Below, piece after piece: positions 12,427 to 23,642 of a stretch of DNA of 64,000 bases. The notes under the pieces were generated by a model, which saw nothing but the letters and a program-made list of their open reading frames with translations, was not told where the DNA came from and did no database searches. A program made the translations under genes and the position numbers. Numbering within the stretch: the stretch's first letter is position 1; each line of letters opens with the position of its first letter. Origin of the DNA: Camillea tinctor (lineage: Eukaryota > Ascomycota > Sordariomycetes > Xylariales > Xylariaceae); contig MU394056.1 in assembly GCA_022578605.1 (NCBI GenBank), forward strand, positions 186,001-250,000, read 5' to 3'.

Positions 12427-15400
12427 ATGCCGTCGAGAATCATTGATGAAACCAATCTAGAGGGCAACTTGGCTCTAGAGTCGGTTGCCATCTGTGGCAT
12501 GGGTATGTTATCTTGAGATTCTGAAGCGATCTACTTAGTTCATGTCGAGTCTTGACACTAACAAAATTTGAAATTATTTGATAGCATGTCGATTGCCTGG
12601 CGGAGTAGATTCGGATTCATCCTTCTGGAAAATGCTCGTCGAAAAGCGTACTGGACAGACACCAAAAGTTCCTGGAGATCGATTCAACATCGATGCTCAC
12701 TACCACAAAAACCTAGAGAGACCAGGATCGTTCAATGTAATGGGTGGATATTTTCTCCAAGGCAGGCTACAGGATTTCGACCCGAGCTTTTTCAACATCA
12801 CCCCTGTTGAGGCTCTATGGTTAGACCCGCAGCAACGGAAAATGCTAGAGGTCAGCTATGAATGCTTGGCATCTGCAGGCATTACATTAGATGCAGTTGC
12901 AGGATCGAATACGGCTGTATTTGTAGGATCATTTACCGCGGACTATCGTAAGAATTCAAGCCCCTACTTTGTCTACCTCTTATTCAAGCGACTTTAAGCT
13001 ATGGTAACTAACAAGAACATGGCACAGAACAAATGTCAACCCGTGAACCTGATTTTAGGCACAATTATGCTGCCACCGGTGTTGATCCAGGTATCATTAG
13101 TAATAGAATCGGGAACACATTTGATTTAAGGGGACCAAGGTGTGTTTAAATATCAACAATGTCACTGGGGCAATATATCTCCTCTTTATTATAATACAAG
13201 TCTAACCAATATATACCATACAGCTTCACTATCAACACAGCCTGTTCATCCTCTATATATGCTATGCATAACGCCTGTCATGCATTGCGCGCCCGAGACT
13301 GTGATGCCGCTATCGTTGGCGGTGTCAACCTGATCCTTACTGTTGATCAACACATGAATACGGCGAAGCTAGGAATCTTATCTCCCACATCTACTTGTCA
13401 TACTTTTGATGCTGAAGCTGATGGCTATGGCCGTGCCGAGGCAGCCGGGGCTTTGTACCTAAAGCGTCTCTCAGACGCGATCCGTGACGGTGATCCCATC
13501 CGAGGTGTAATCCGGTCCACGGCAGTAAACACAAACGGCAAAGTTGATGGGATGGGAATTACTCACCCTAGTGTCGAGGGCCAAGAGCGCGTGCTACGCA
13601 TGGCCTACGAGAAGGCTGGCTTAAACCAGAATCTCACAGCCTATGCTGAGCTTCACGGGACGGGCACACCTGTCGGTGATCCTATCGAGGTCCGAGCGGT
13701 CTCCAATGCGATGAATGATACGCGACCCAGGAACAAACCATTGCTTATCGGCGCTCTCAAGCCTAACATTGGACACAGTGAGGCAGCCAGCGGGATCTTC
13801 GCCGTGATGAAAGCGGCTTTGATGACCGAAGCAGCTGTGATCCCGGGCGTTGCTCTCCTCAAAAACCTCAACCCCGCAATCCTAGAGGATGAATGGAATG
13901 TTAAAGTCCATAGGGATACAGCACCATGGCCTAGCGATTCCTTGGTGCGGAGAGCCAGCGTCTCATCATTTGGGTACGGGGGTACCAATGGCCATGTCGT
14001 GGTTGAATCAATCGAGTCTATATACCCATGGTATCAACACGGCAAAGCCAAAGATGAAGCCCCTTACGACCATTCTTGCAGCCGACCGTTGCTTTTAACT
14101 CATTCTGCTCACGACAAGACTACGCTTCTCAGAAATGTTGCAGCTTTGGCAAAGATCGCTCCTAATTATTACCTGGCTGACCTTGCGCACACTCTGAACC
14201 TACATCGTACTAAGTTTAAATGTAGAGCATTCGTAGTGGCACGAGAAGATAATATTGCTGATTCATTCAATAAAGAATCTCTAGTCGTAGGAAATATTTC
14301 CCAGAAGGGGAAGGGAGTGGGCTTTTTATTCACTGGTCAAGGAGTAAGTGCTTAACCCCTTTCCTGCTTGTTTCTCTTTTTTCTATTGTCTGGAGCACAC
14401 ACCAACATAAGACTACGTCGTTTCTTGTGGTTTGTTAAAACGTCAAATGAGGTGTGTCCCTATACATCACGAACTAACCTAAACAACTTCACAGGCTCAA
14501 TGGGCTGGGATGGCCAAGGAGGCTTACCGGGACTTCTCACTCTTCGCCAATACAATTCACAAGCTTGACCTCGTGCTCCGAAAATTCAAATCACCTCCTG
14601 AGTTCTCCATAACGCAACTTCTTTTAGATGAAACAGAAAAGACAGCGTCAATAATCAATGAGCCTCATATATCTCAGCTTATATGCACGGCTGTACAAAT
14701 AGCGCTTGTTGATCTTTTCGCTTTCTGGGGCGTGGCACCTGAAGTGTCTGTGGGCCATTCTTCAGGGGAAATTGCAGCAGCTTACGCAGCTGGCCTAGTC
14801 AGCGCGCCTGAAGCGATCTTGGCCGCCTACTGCCGCGGGCTTGCCGTCCAAGCCCGGTCGGGTCCCGGCTCTATGCTTGCTGTTGGAGTGGGCGCCGAGG
14901 AGGTTCAGAGATTCTTGCTTGCGGATGACGGCAAGGCCAATTCGCAGAGGATCTGTATCGCGTGTGAAAACTCGCCGAATAGTGTCACTCTAAGTGGCGA
15001 ATCGGAAGAGATTGCTCGCCTCCAGAAGCTCATCAGCTCTGAAAGCATATTCGCACGCGAGCTAAGGACGGGGCGTGCCTATCATTCGCCTCATATGAGT
15101 GCAGTTGGGGATTATTACGATGAACTTCTCAATGATGCGGTAGCTACACTTACCAACAATGACTTCGAGTGGCATCGGCCGCGGTCTCACATGGTGTCTT
15201 CCGTTACAGGAAAGCTTATCACTACCGACACACTACCGCAAGGGTACTTCAGCGCCAACTTGCGCAACAAAGTCCGTTTCAATACTGCTGTCGAGTTTAT
15301 CGGAAACGAAAAAGACATGTTCGGCCAGGTTAGCCAAATGGTAGAAATTGGGCCTCATATGGCACTCTCGGGTCCATTTAAGCAGATCTGCGCAGCAAAT

Positions 15401-18400
15401 AAGTTCGACCGTTTCACCTACATACCAAGTCTCGTGCGGAACAAGAATGACACGGACCAGATCCTATCAGCAGTAGGGAACCTTTTCATTGCTGGATATC
15501 CGATCGACTTAGAAGCTGTGAATGCAGAAAGTTATGGGAAAGACTCTACTACTCAGTTTGAGTCTCTAAATATGAGGTTTAATGGGACTCGAAAGGGCTA
15601 CAAGAAGGGAAAACCAAAAACACAATATTTGTTGGTAGATTTGCCACCTTATCAATGGAATTACGAAAAGGAGTACTGGGCAGAGCCTCGGGCTAGTGCG
15701 GAACAGCGCGCACGTATGTTCCCCAGACACGATCTTCTAGGCAGTCGGGTGTCTGGACTCTCCGAGCGAACCCGAATCTGGAGAAATGTGCTTCGCCATC
15801 GAGATGTCCCTTGGCTAAAGCACCATAGCTTAGGAGGCAGTGCAATATTTCCCGCAGCTGGTCACCTCGCCGTTGCTATCGAGGCTCTCAGAAGAGTCTG
15901 CGACGAAAAGAACATCATATTTGGAGGCGTCAGTCTTCGCGATGTTACTATTGACAAAGCGCTTACCTTACCCGATACTGACGATGGTGTTGAGATTATC
16001 GTAACTCTTCAACAAGGCGCAAGTCCGAATACAGGTAGCCCCAGCGGATGGTATTCCTTTTCAGTCGAATCACTGAGTGATGGTGAGTGGGCACTTCATT
16101 GCACGGGCAGCGTGTCTGTGGCCCATCAGCTGCAAGAACATCCGCAGTCCCCTGTCAACGTTTCGGTCTTAGGCCAGCGCACAACAGGGAAGACATGGTA
16201 TGAAGCCTTCCGGCGGGTTGGGTTTAATTATGGAACAAGCTTCCAGCAACTGCGTCATGCGCAGACTGACCGGAAATTACACCACGCTGCTGGTGATATA
16301 AATGTGGCAGATGAATACATGGACGGCGAGTCCCGTAGCCTACTACACCCAACCACGGTCGACGCTTGTTTACAGCTAATTATCATCTCAATACACGCCG
16401 GAAGACACAAGAAAATGCCCTGGGGCGTGGTTCCAACACACATAGAGGAGGCCACCATTTTCCCTGCCGCCGTCTCTGAATATGATGATAACGGATCCGT
16501 AGGACACGCAGTCGCATGGACGGATGGCTTTGAGCCCTCGGGCCGCCGATTCAACACTAATACTATTCTGACCGGCAAGAGTGGAAGACTGCTTCTTCAT
16601 ATGAAGAATCTTACCTGTACTGCGTACGAAGCTGCTATTCCCACAAGCACATTGCAGGCAGCTGCTGCAGCGTTGCCGCCCGAACCATTTTCACTTTCGT
16701 CATGGAAACCAGATATCACGAAAATCACTGTTGAAAAGTTCGAGCAGTTCTGGCCACAGCTATCCAGGACGAACACTGGAGCGAGACTTGGGCGCCTTTC
16801 GAAGCTTATTGAGTTAGTAAGTCATCATCAGCCCCTGAATCGTGTGCTCTTGGTTCGCGATCACGGTGAAATTTCGGGCACTTCTACCCTGGATATCCTT
16901 CTGAACATTGTCCCTCGTCACTCAACAGTGACATTCGCATTCTGTTCTTCTGGAGAATCGGAGAAGTTTGTCATGCCTGAAAGTCACCAAAATCGTATAA
17001 CGACCCTGGAGTTGTCATCACTCTCAGATATTTGGAAGGATTCAAGTGTGATCGACGCCGCCCAAGATCTCATCCTCATAGACACCGAGCGAGACTCTCT
17101 GCCGATAGACGGTATAGCATCTCTTGTGAACGCTAATGGTTGGGTCATCGGGTCGTCACCACTAGCAAATGAAAAAGAGATAGACAGGCAGCTTAATGGA
17201 TCTGCCTTCGGTCCCATTCTGAAAATAGGTCAAGAGTTTGCCGCGCAAAACCTGAAGCCAGTTTCTGTAGCGAACGGAACGGTAAAACCGGAGACCAATG
17301 ATGTGAACAACGATGATAGCATCAATGGCATTGCGACCTCATCGGTAGGCTTGGAAATAGAGAGCTCCAAGTTCGCGCATTTTAACAAAATCACTGTGTT
17401 ATCCCCAGTGCTTTCAGGAATCTCTCAGACAAACCAAAGCCTGGATATTGAAATCAGAACCCTTGGATATCAAGTTTCTCGCAAACCTCTCTCGGAGTTC
17501 AATGCAGCAGATGATCACCACGTCGTGATCGATGATACTGATGGGCTCTTCCTCTATTCTGGGGTAGACGAGGAAAGATTCACAGCTCTCAAGAGTATTA
17601 TCTCCTCCGGTATTCCCATAGTATGGCTTACACGTGGTGTTAAGCAAGGCCGGCGTCCCACCGGCGGCATGGCTGAGGGCTTTCTTCGCGTGGTCCGCTC
17701 CGAGCAGGCCGCCACCAAGATTATGCTACTCGACGCCGACGACGAAGAGACCGCTCCTGACGTTTCTGCAGCGGTGCTGAGATGTCTAGCTACGGCCTGC
17801 ACTAAGGACTCGGGAAGCGATACGGAGTTCTGGTTACATCAGGGGGTTACTCATATATCCCGGGTTTACCCCAACTATGAGCTCAATAAACATTGGGAGT
17901 ACTTAGACGGTAATGATTCTGAAGTGGCACCTCAAAGTGTAGGCCCGCCTGCCAAAACGCCACTGGATATGAAACCAGCCAAAGCCACCGTGATATTCAC
18001 CTCAACGCGAAAGGTCCCAGTCGACGAAGAAGAAGACCAGAGCGCCGGGTCCCACGAGACACAGGTCATTGAGTCCAAACCTCGAGAAACTACCCTGCCG
18101 GATAACCCCCTATCTCTACGTCTATCCAGCGAAGCAACCTACCTCCTCGTCGGGTGCCTCGGCGGTCTCGGCCGCAGCCTAACACGCTTCATGATGGAGC
18201 ACGGCGCCCAGCACTTCGCATTCCTCTCGCGCTCCGGGGCCTCCAATCCCTCCGCCGCGCGCATCGTGTCCTCGATCCGCAGCCAGCCGGGGTGCTCCGC
18301 GTCGGTATTCCGCGCCGACGCCTCGGACAGCGCCAGCGTGCGCGCGGTGCTCCTCAGCCTCAACGCGCAACACCCTGCGCGCCCCCTCCGGGGCGTCGTC

Positions 18401-19282
18401 CACGCGGCCATGGTGCTCCAGGACGGCACGCTCGACACGCTCGACGCGCGATCCTTCACCGCGGCCACGGCGCCCAAAGCGCACGGCGCCATGGCGCTGC
18501 ACGCAGCGCTGCGCGACGCAGGTGCCGCGCTGGACTTCTTCGTGCTGACGAGCTCCGTCTCCGCGCTGCTCGGCAACACGGGGCAGAGCAACTACAGCGC
18601 GGCGAACAGCTGCCTGGACGCGCTGGCGCTGGGCCGGGACGGCCCCCGCGCGACCGCGCTCGTGCTGCCCATGGTGCTGGACGTGGGCGTCGTGGCCGAG
18701 GACGCGACCAGCTCGCTCGAGGCGTCGCTGGCGCGCAAGGGGCTGTACGGCATCGACGAGGAGGACATGCTGCGCGGGTTCGCGGCGGCGATGCAGCGGC
18801 GGGGCGAGCTGCTTATCATGGGTATGGACGCGGGGGAGCTGGCACGGGCGGTGGCGCGAGCGGGGGGCGTGGAGAGCGCAGATGTGTACTGGTACCGCGA
18901 TGCGCGGTTCTGCCATGTGCGTGCAGCGCTGGAAGCGGCTGCTCAGGGGTCGGAGGCAGTGGGAGGCGGGGGTGACGACAGCTTCGCGGAGGCTCTGAAG
19001 GCAGCGCTGGCTGAGAGCCGGGAGGCAGCTCTCGAAGCCATCGCGCTGCATATTGCGAAGCGTGTTTCGAGCATTTTGATGATCCCGGCGGAGGATTTCG
19101 AGCTCGAGGGCCGGTCGGTGGCGAGTTATGGTCTCGACAGCATGATCGGAACCGAGATGAGGTCGTGGCTCTACCGGGAGTTTGGCCTCGACTTCCCCTT
19201 CCAACAGCTCCTGGCACCCACACTTACCTTTATAGGGCTTGCTACGGTAGCTGGAGAATCGATGGGGGTCATCAAGTCCTGA
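12427..19282 (+). CDS. Highly reducing type I polyketide synthase, KS-AT-DH-(degenerate MT/core)-KR-ACP
   Basis: This iterative fungal PKS has 2152 residues. Its exons are 12427-12502, 12585-12947, 13028-13139, 13224-14343 and 14495-19282; all junctions are GT...AG and in frame. The KS has Cys191 (NTACSSS), His328 (HGTGTP) and His368 (NIGHSEA). The AT has the GHSSGE nucleophile Ser646. The DH double hot-dog has His1001 (HSLGGSAIFP) and Asp1180. At about 1320-1440 is a methyltransferase-like stretch without a recognisable SAM-binding glycine motif, followed by a structural core. No ER domain lies between it and the KR. The KR has VGCLGGLG near 1776 and the SNYSAAN Tyr1924. The terminal ACP has the GLDSM phosphopantetheine Ser2106. 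There is no release domain, so offloading needs another enzyme or spontaneous release. Expected products are partly reduced, unsaturated chains unless a trans-ER acts. The KR-ACP part is strikingly GC-rich. Confidence 0.95.
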
Positions 19283-19937
19283 TCCCTTAGGCGATATTGA
19301 TTTACCTTGAATAGGAGGAGTACCTCATAGTTATGTATCTTTTTAGCTATACTCTAGATTTCAGTTGCCAAGCAAAGACTACTCCCACATTTTGATACCT
19401 GTATTGAGAGCTTATCGAGATTCCTTGGATGAGTTCTTTCAAGTGACATACCACATAGAGAACTTAGGGATGGACCCGCATGACGGGGTGATTATATATC
19501 CGATATATTCATAGCTTTTCCGTCCAACTTCGGCCGATTTCTATCACTCGTTATAGACACGAAAAGTGTTTTTCTTTCTAATGTATATGTAATATATAGG
19601 TGCTTAGCTCAATAGACGGCAGGTTTGGTATCTTAAAGCTGCAAGTAGATATTAAACAGCAATTGGAACAGAGCAGTTTTAAAAACATCGCGTTAGATAT
19701 GCTCCCTAAAGCCAGGTTTCACTCTTCAAAGTGTACCTCCTATGAAATCAATGACGAAGTACCGGTCATACGCCTTACACTTAAAACGCCCCTGCCTTCC
19801 ACGCCCAAATCAGAAGATTTTCCTGTTAACTCGGTTGATAAGATCAACGTGGGAAACCGTGAGGTACGAGTATAATATTTAGGGGTATCCCCGGGTAGTC
19901 AGGTCAATCAGTTGGTATCTTCCCGTCCAACTCTCAC
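19283..19937. other. Intergenic region at right edge of candidate cluster
   Basis: This lies between the PKS stop and the convergent Zn2Cys6 gene. It holds one unrecognised 91-codon open stretch on + (19600-19875) that I cannot link to a family. It begins just after a TATAG that could be a splice acceptor, so a decayed exon is possible. Confidence 0.4.
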
Positions 19938-22900
19938 TCAATTATTCCCACTAGCCCTGAGGAGATCATATAGCGACTGCTCATCCGAGCTGCCGTACGT
20001 GTGGTTTGAATACCCTACATGAGATCTATCACCGCCATAGGAACCTGACTGGTTAGAGGTTGAGGAGCTTCCATAACCGCTATTCTTATTGCCCGTATAG
20101 TTCGTTTGATTTCTGTTGTTGCTAGAATTGAAGCCGTACCAGTTTTGCTGAGTCTGCTGGCCTGTGCCCTGGGCTTGAGATGAATACGAAGGGTATGCTT
20201 GCGATGTGGATTGATTATATGAAGCGTTTTGACTTGGAGCCCGCGCATTAGTAGGTCGAGCTCCATAGCTCTGACTAGTCGTAGGAGCGGCTGGCGGGGC
20301 TGAGTAGTGGTTGGAATTATGAGACTGGCCACTTCGCGCTTGTGAGGTTGGCCATTGATTCGCAGTAGGGCCGCTGGTGGCAGTGTAGCTACTGCTCGTG
20401 TTGAGGGCTTGTGAAAGCGGGTTGGACGAAGCGGTACTTCTTGTATAGTCATATGATGGGGCCGAAGTGTAAGGCGTTGAGGTTGTCGTGGTTGGATTAG
20501 CCTGATATGAACCTGGCTCATAAGGGATTCGTGAAGGCCCAGGGTCATTGTTAGTAGCCGTATATTGGCCTGTATTGTTGTTGTATCGAGAATAAGGATC
20601 ATAGTTTGGTATCGAACTTGATGCTGTGGTGGTGCTGTAGGGCGCATTCGTTGTTGGTTGTTGGGCCGAACTGGATGCTTGATTAATCTGATTTGCTTGG
20701 GCCTGGGGCGCTTGAGGCGGAGGGCGGGCGGCATTTGCCACAGGTGTACTTGTTTGTGACCTATGTCCCTGTCGTGACTTTGTGCGAGCAGCAGTTTGGT
20801 ACGGCGACCTGGTTGACTGTGATGGCTGACTGGGCGCTTGAGTTGTGGCTTGAGACAGCTCTATGGGTTGGTTTACCTCAGTATAGCTCTGTTGGCCTGT
20901 TTCAACTGCCGACTTGCGGGGTCTTGGCCGTTTAGTGCTCATAGTTGGCGAGACAGTGGTTCTACGGCTGGCCGACAGTGAGTTGTTCCAACTAGACGGT
21001 TGAGTTGGTATGGATGGCGGGGGTACCGGGCTCTGATGTATTTGGCCCTGTGGAAGACTTCGCCTACTGGATGTGGACGCCGTCTTTGCATGATGGGCTC
21101 TGGTGTCGGGGACAGTTGGTTGGGCATAATTCATCTGGGGGGAGTATTTATTATGCTCGGATGAGTTTTGATAGCTCAAGTTAGCTATTGTAGGGTTGTT
21201 TTGAGGCTGTATTGATGTTGCCGGTGGAAAAGTAAGCCCAGTGCCGTGAGATTGATAGTGGTTGGTGACGGAGGGTTGGTGTTCGACGGGGCCGGACAAT
21301 ATGTTAGGATCCGGGATGAATTCTTCATTATCGGGATCGGGTGCCGGTGGATGATGGACGGGAGCCGGTTCAGGTATGGGTGTGGGTACTGGCGCCGGCT
21401 CCTGATACGGTGGTCCTGTTTCCGCCTCTGTTTGAAATTGCTCTGATTCACCTGGAACATTTGAGTCCTCGCGCTCATCTTCAATAAGTTCGGCTTGTTG
21501 TTTTTCAGATTTTCTGCGAGCCTTGGGTGGTAAGTAGACACACTGGATTTCTGCATCACGGCACACGGTGCAAGACGGATGTTCTTTGGTACACTACGGC
21601 AGATCAGTATTCGCTGGCTCAAGATAATTTCACAGAAAAATGTGCGACTTACCCTGACTTTACGTTGTTTGCAGGTGTTACAGGCACCCCGTGTTTTCCG
21701 GCCTTTGGGCTGCAACGCAGATTCTGTCGTGCCGACCTCGCCACCCTGTTCCAGGGGTACAACTGCGCCGTCGCCAATCGAAACCTGAGTAGTTGCTCTA
21801 GCTCCCTTCTTCTTGCGACTCTTCTTAGTCGGAGTTTCTGTTGCATTTGGAGCCGAAGATGCCGATTGTCCCGTGGCAGGCGTGACATTTACTGAGTGCT
21901 CCTGTGCAGGCGTTGAGCTGGAGGAGGCGGCCTGGTCTTTGTTATCGTCTGGGTGAACTATCCTCAACCTTTCCGCGCCATATTTAGCAAGCATCTCAAG
22001 CGAAGCAGTCTGCAGGTTGGGGGCTTGGTTCGCAAAGATATTGAACTGCTCCGCTGATAGGGTGGCTGGGTCGATTCCCCTGCCGGAGAGCAACTCCAGC
22101 GCAGTCTGCCGTCGTCGCTCGGCCTCGGCAGGGGGGACATTGAGAACAGATGTGACTTGCGCAGCTGGTTGAGGCCCGCTCGTCTGAGATTGATCGTCAC
22201 CCTGGACCGTACTTTCGTTGTCTACGGGCATCTCGGCCATCATGGGAGCTTCTGGTGCCTTTCCTTTCCTCTTTCGCTTCTTGCGGCCGCTCTCCTCGCC
22301 CTCGGCTGGCGGTGGTCGCTTGGCCTTGGGAGTCCGTTGACTGGCGGAGCTCCCATTGTTCACAGGAGGCGGTGGAAGCGAAGGGGCCAGAGTCATCATT
22401 AGCTGTTCAACAGTCTTGTGAAGCGGCGTATGTTCATATTTAACAACAACCGCCCTCACTGCTTTAGAGAAGGCAATGGTGAGGGTTCCGCGACAGTCGA
22501 AAGCAGGGCGAGCTAGGATAATGTCAGCAGCTAGGTCGCAAACTAAGGCACCCGGAGAAGCGCCCTCTTACAGATATTGACGGGATCCAGGCCACCAGCT
22601 CCGCTATAATCCCCAATGACCGGTCGTGAAGTGTTCTTGGCCTGGGCGCGGTTCCAGGCCTGGAGGGAGTCTTTGCATATGTACGTGAAGGTCCATCCCT
22701 GTGCGCCCCTAGCGACTTGCCGTACCACCCAAAGACTACCGTCCACGGCTCCCAGGGCACCCATGATGTGCTTTGCGACGGCCTTCTGAAGAACCGGATC
22801 GTCTGCCGGCTGGTTCTGAACAGTTTCGGAAGCATTCACAGTACGCGAAATAGGTTGGCGTTGCGACTGAGCGGTCTCTGCGCCAGGGGTAGCGCCATCT

Positions 22901-23073
22901 TCGGAATCGGTCAGGTTGAAGACGGTATTGTACCGGAGCTCGAAGGTTAGGGAGGCATGCTCGGCGCGCGTGTGGGAGGATCTGGCGGCCAGAAATCCGT
23001 GCAGCTGGCTTTGGAGATCTTGGACATCGCTGCAGACGTGATTCGAACTCGGCGAGTCAAGCAAAGCATCCAT
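19938..23073 (-). CDS. Zn(II)2Cys6 protein with mid-protein zinc cluster and long Gln/Ser/Thr-rich tail
   Basis: This predicted transcription factor has 1005 residues in three exons: 23073-22572, 22512-21653 and 21593-19938. Both introns are 59 bases, GT...AG and in frame. The start is the ATG of MDALLDSPSS. Residues 1-220 look globular and conserved-like (ISRPAFDCRGTLTIAF, VVVKYEHTPLHKTVEQLM). A basic KKRKRKGK stretch, a likely nuclear signal, follows. The zinc cluster is at residues 445-472 (Cys445, 448, 455, 462, 465, 472; spacing 2-6-6-2-6), and an intron splits it after Arg454. The last 500 residues are low-complexity and rich in Ser, Gln, Thr, Asn and Tyr, with no fungal-trans domain that I can see. 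An unusual layout: most Zn2Cys6 factors carry the cluster near the N-terminus. Its position beside Ku70 suggests a resident gene and not a cluster member. Confidence 0.88.
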
Positions 23074-23642
23074 CTTAGCAGCAAGATAGCGCCGACCAGC
23101 GATCACATAAACCGTTGTTGCGCATGGGATTCGCCGAGAGAGGGGGGGTGACGTTGGGAAGAGAGGGGCGTGATGTGGATGGATGCAAAATAATTGATGC
23201 CGGAGGAATGCACGCGAAGGGCCTCTTCAGGTCTTGTTAGTTGGAAAAACGCGGTGCTTCTAAGTTAAATCCACTAAATTATGTTGTGTGGCTGAAAGCT
23301 TAGGTACATCTGCAACTGTAAGGTGGCATGTGGCTAAGTATTGGTGTACGGAGTATCCTGTGCGCTAATACGTCACATTTGCACCTACATACCTGTACTA
23401 CCTTACCTACGCAGTTTCCTATCGCGTATAAGACATTCAGTGTCGGTAAAGCCCAGGGGAACAACCACCGACTACCTTCTTTAAAACTAGTAGGCACATG
23501 CATATAAAATAATACTTAACCACCTAGACGTTGTACATATTATAAGCTAAAACTAGAAACTTCAAGTCCACTTACACTTTGTGCTAAAGCCAAATCATTC
23601 ATACACTAAGTTACACAGGTATACGGTGTAATCGTCTCAAAA
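23074..23642. other. Intergenic promoter region of the Zn2Cys6 gene
   Basis: AT-rich spacer between the Zn2Cys6 start and the Ku70 stop, both on the minus strand. It contains one TACGGAGTA 9-mer at 23347-23355. No gene is seen. Confidence 0.55.

Noticed and set aside
18154..19223. Long open stretches on both strands over the PKS KR-ACP region (up to 341 codons on the minus strand)
   Set aside because: They are out of frame with the clear KR-ACP sequence and arise from GC-rich codons that contain few stops; composition is Arg/Ala/Gly-rich.
5050..19282. Idea that the catalase-like gene marks an ergot alkaloid cluster
   Set aside because: No prenyltransferase, methyltransferase, EasE/EasD-like or other ergot pathway gene is present; only the catalase fold is shared.
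19600..19875. 91-codon open stretch after the PKS as a small cluster gene
   Set aside because: No recognisable family and a start that coincides with a possible splice acceptor; kept only as a note in the intergenic entry.
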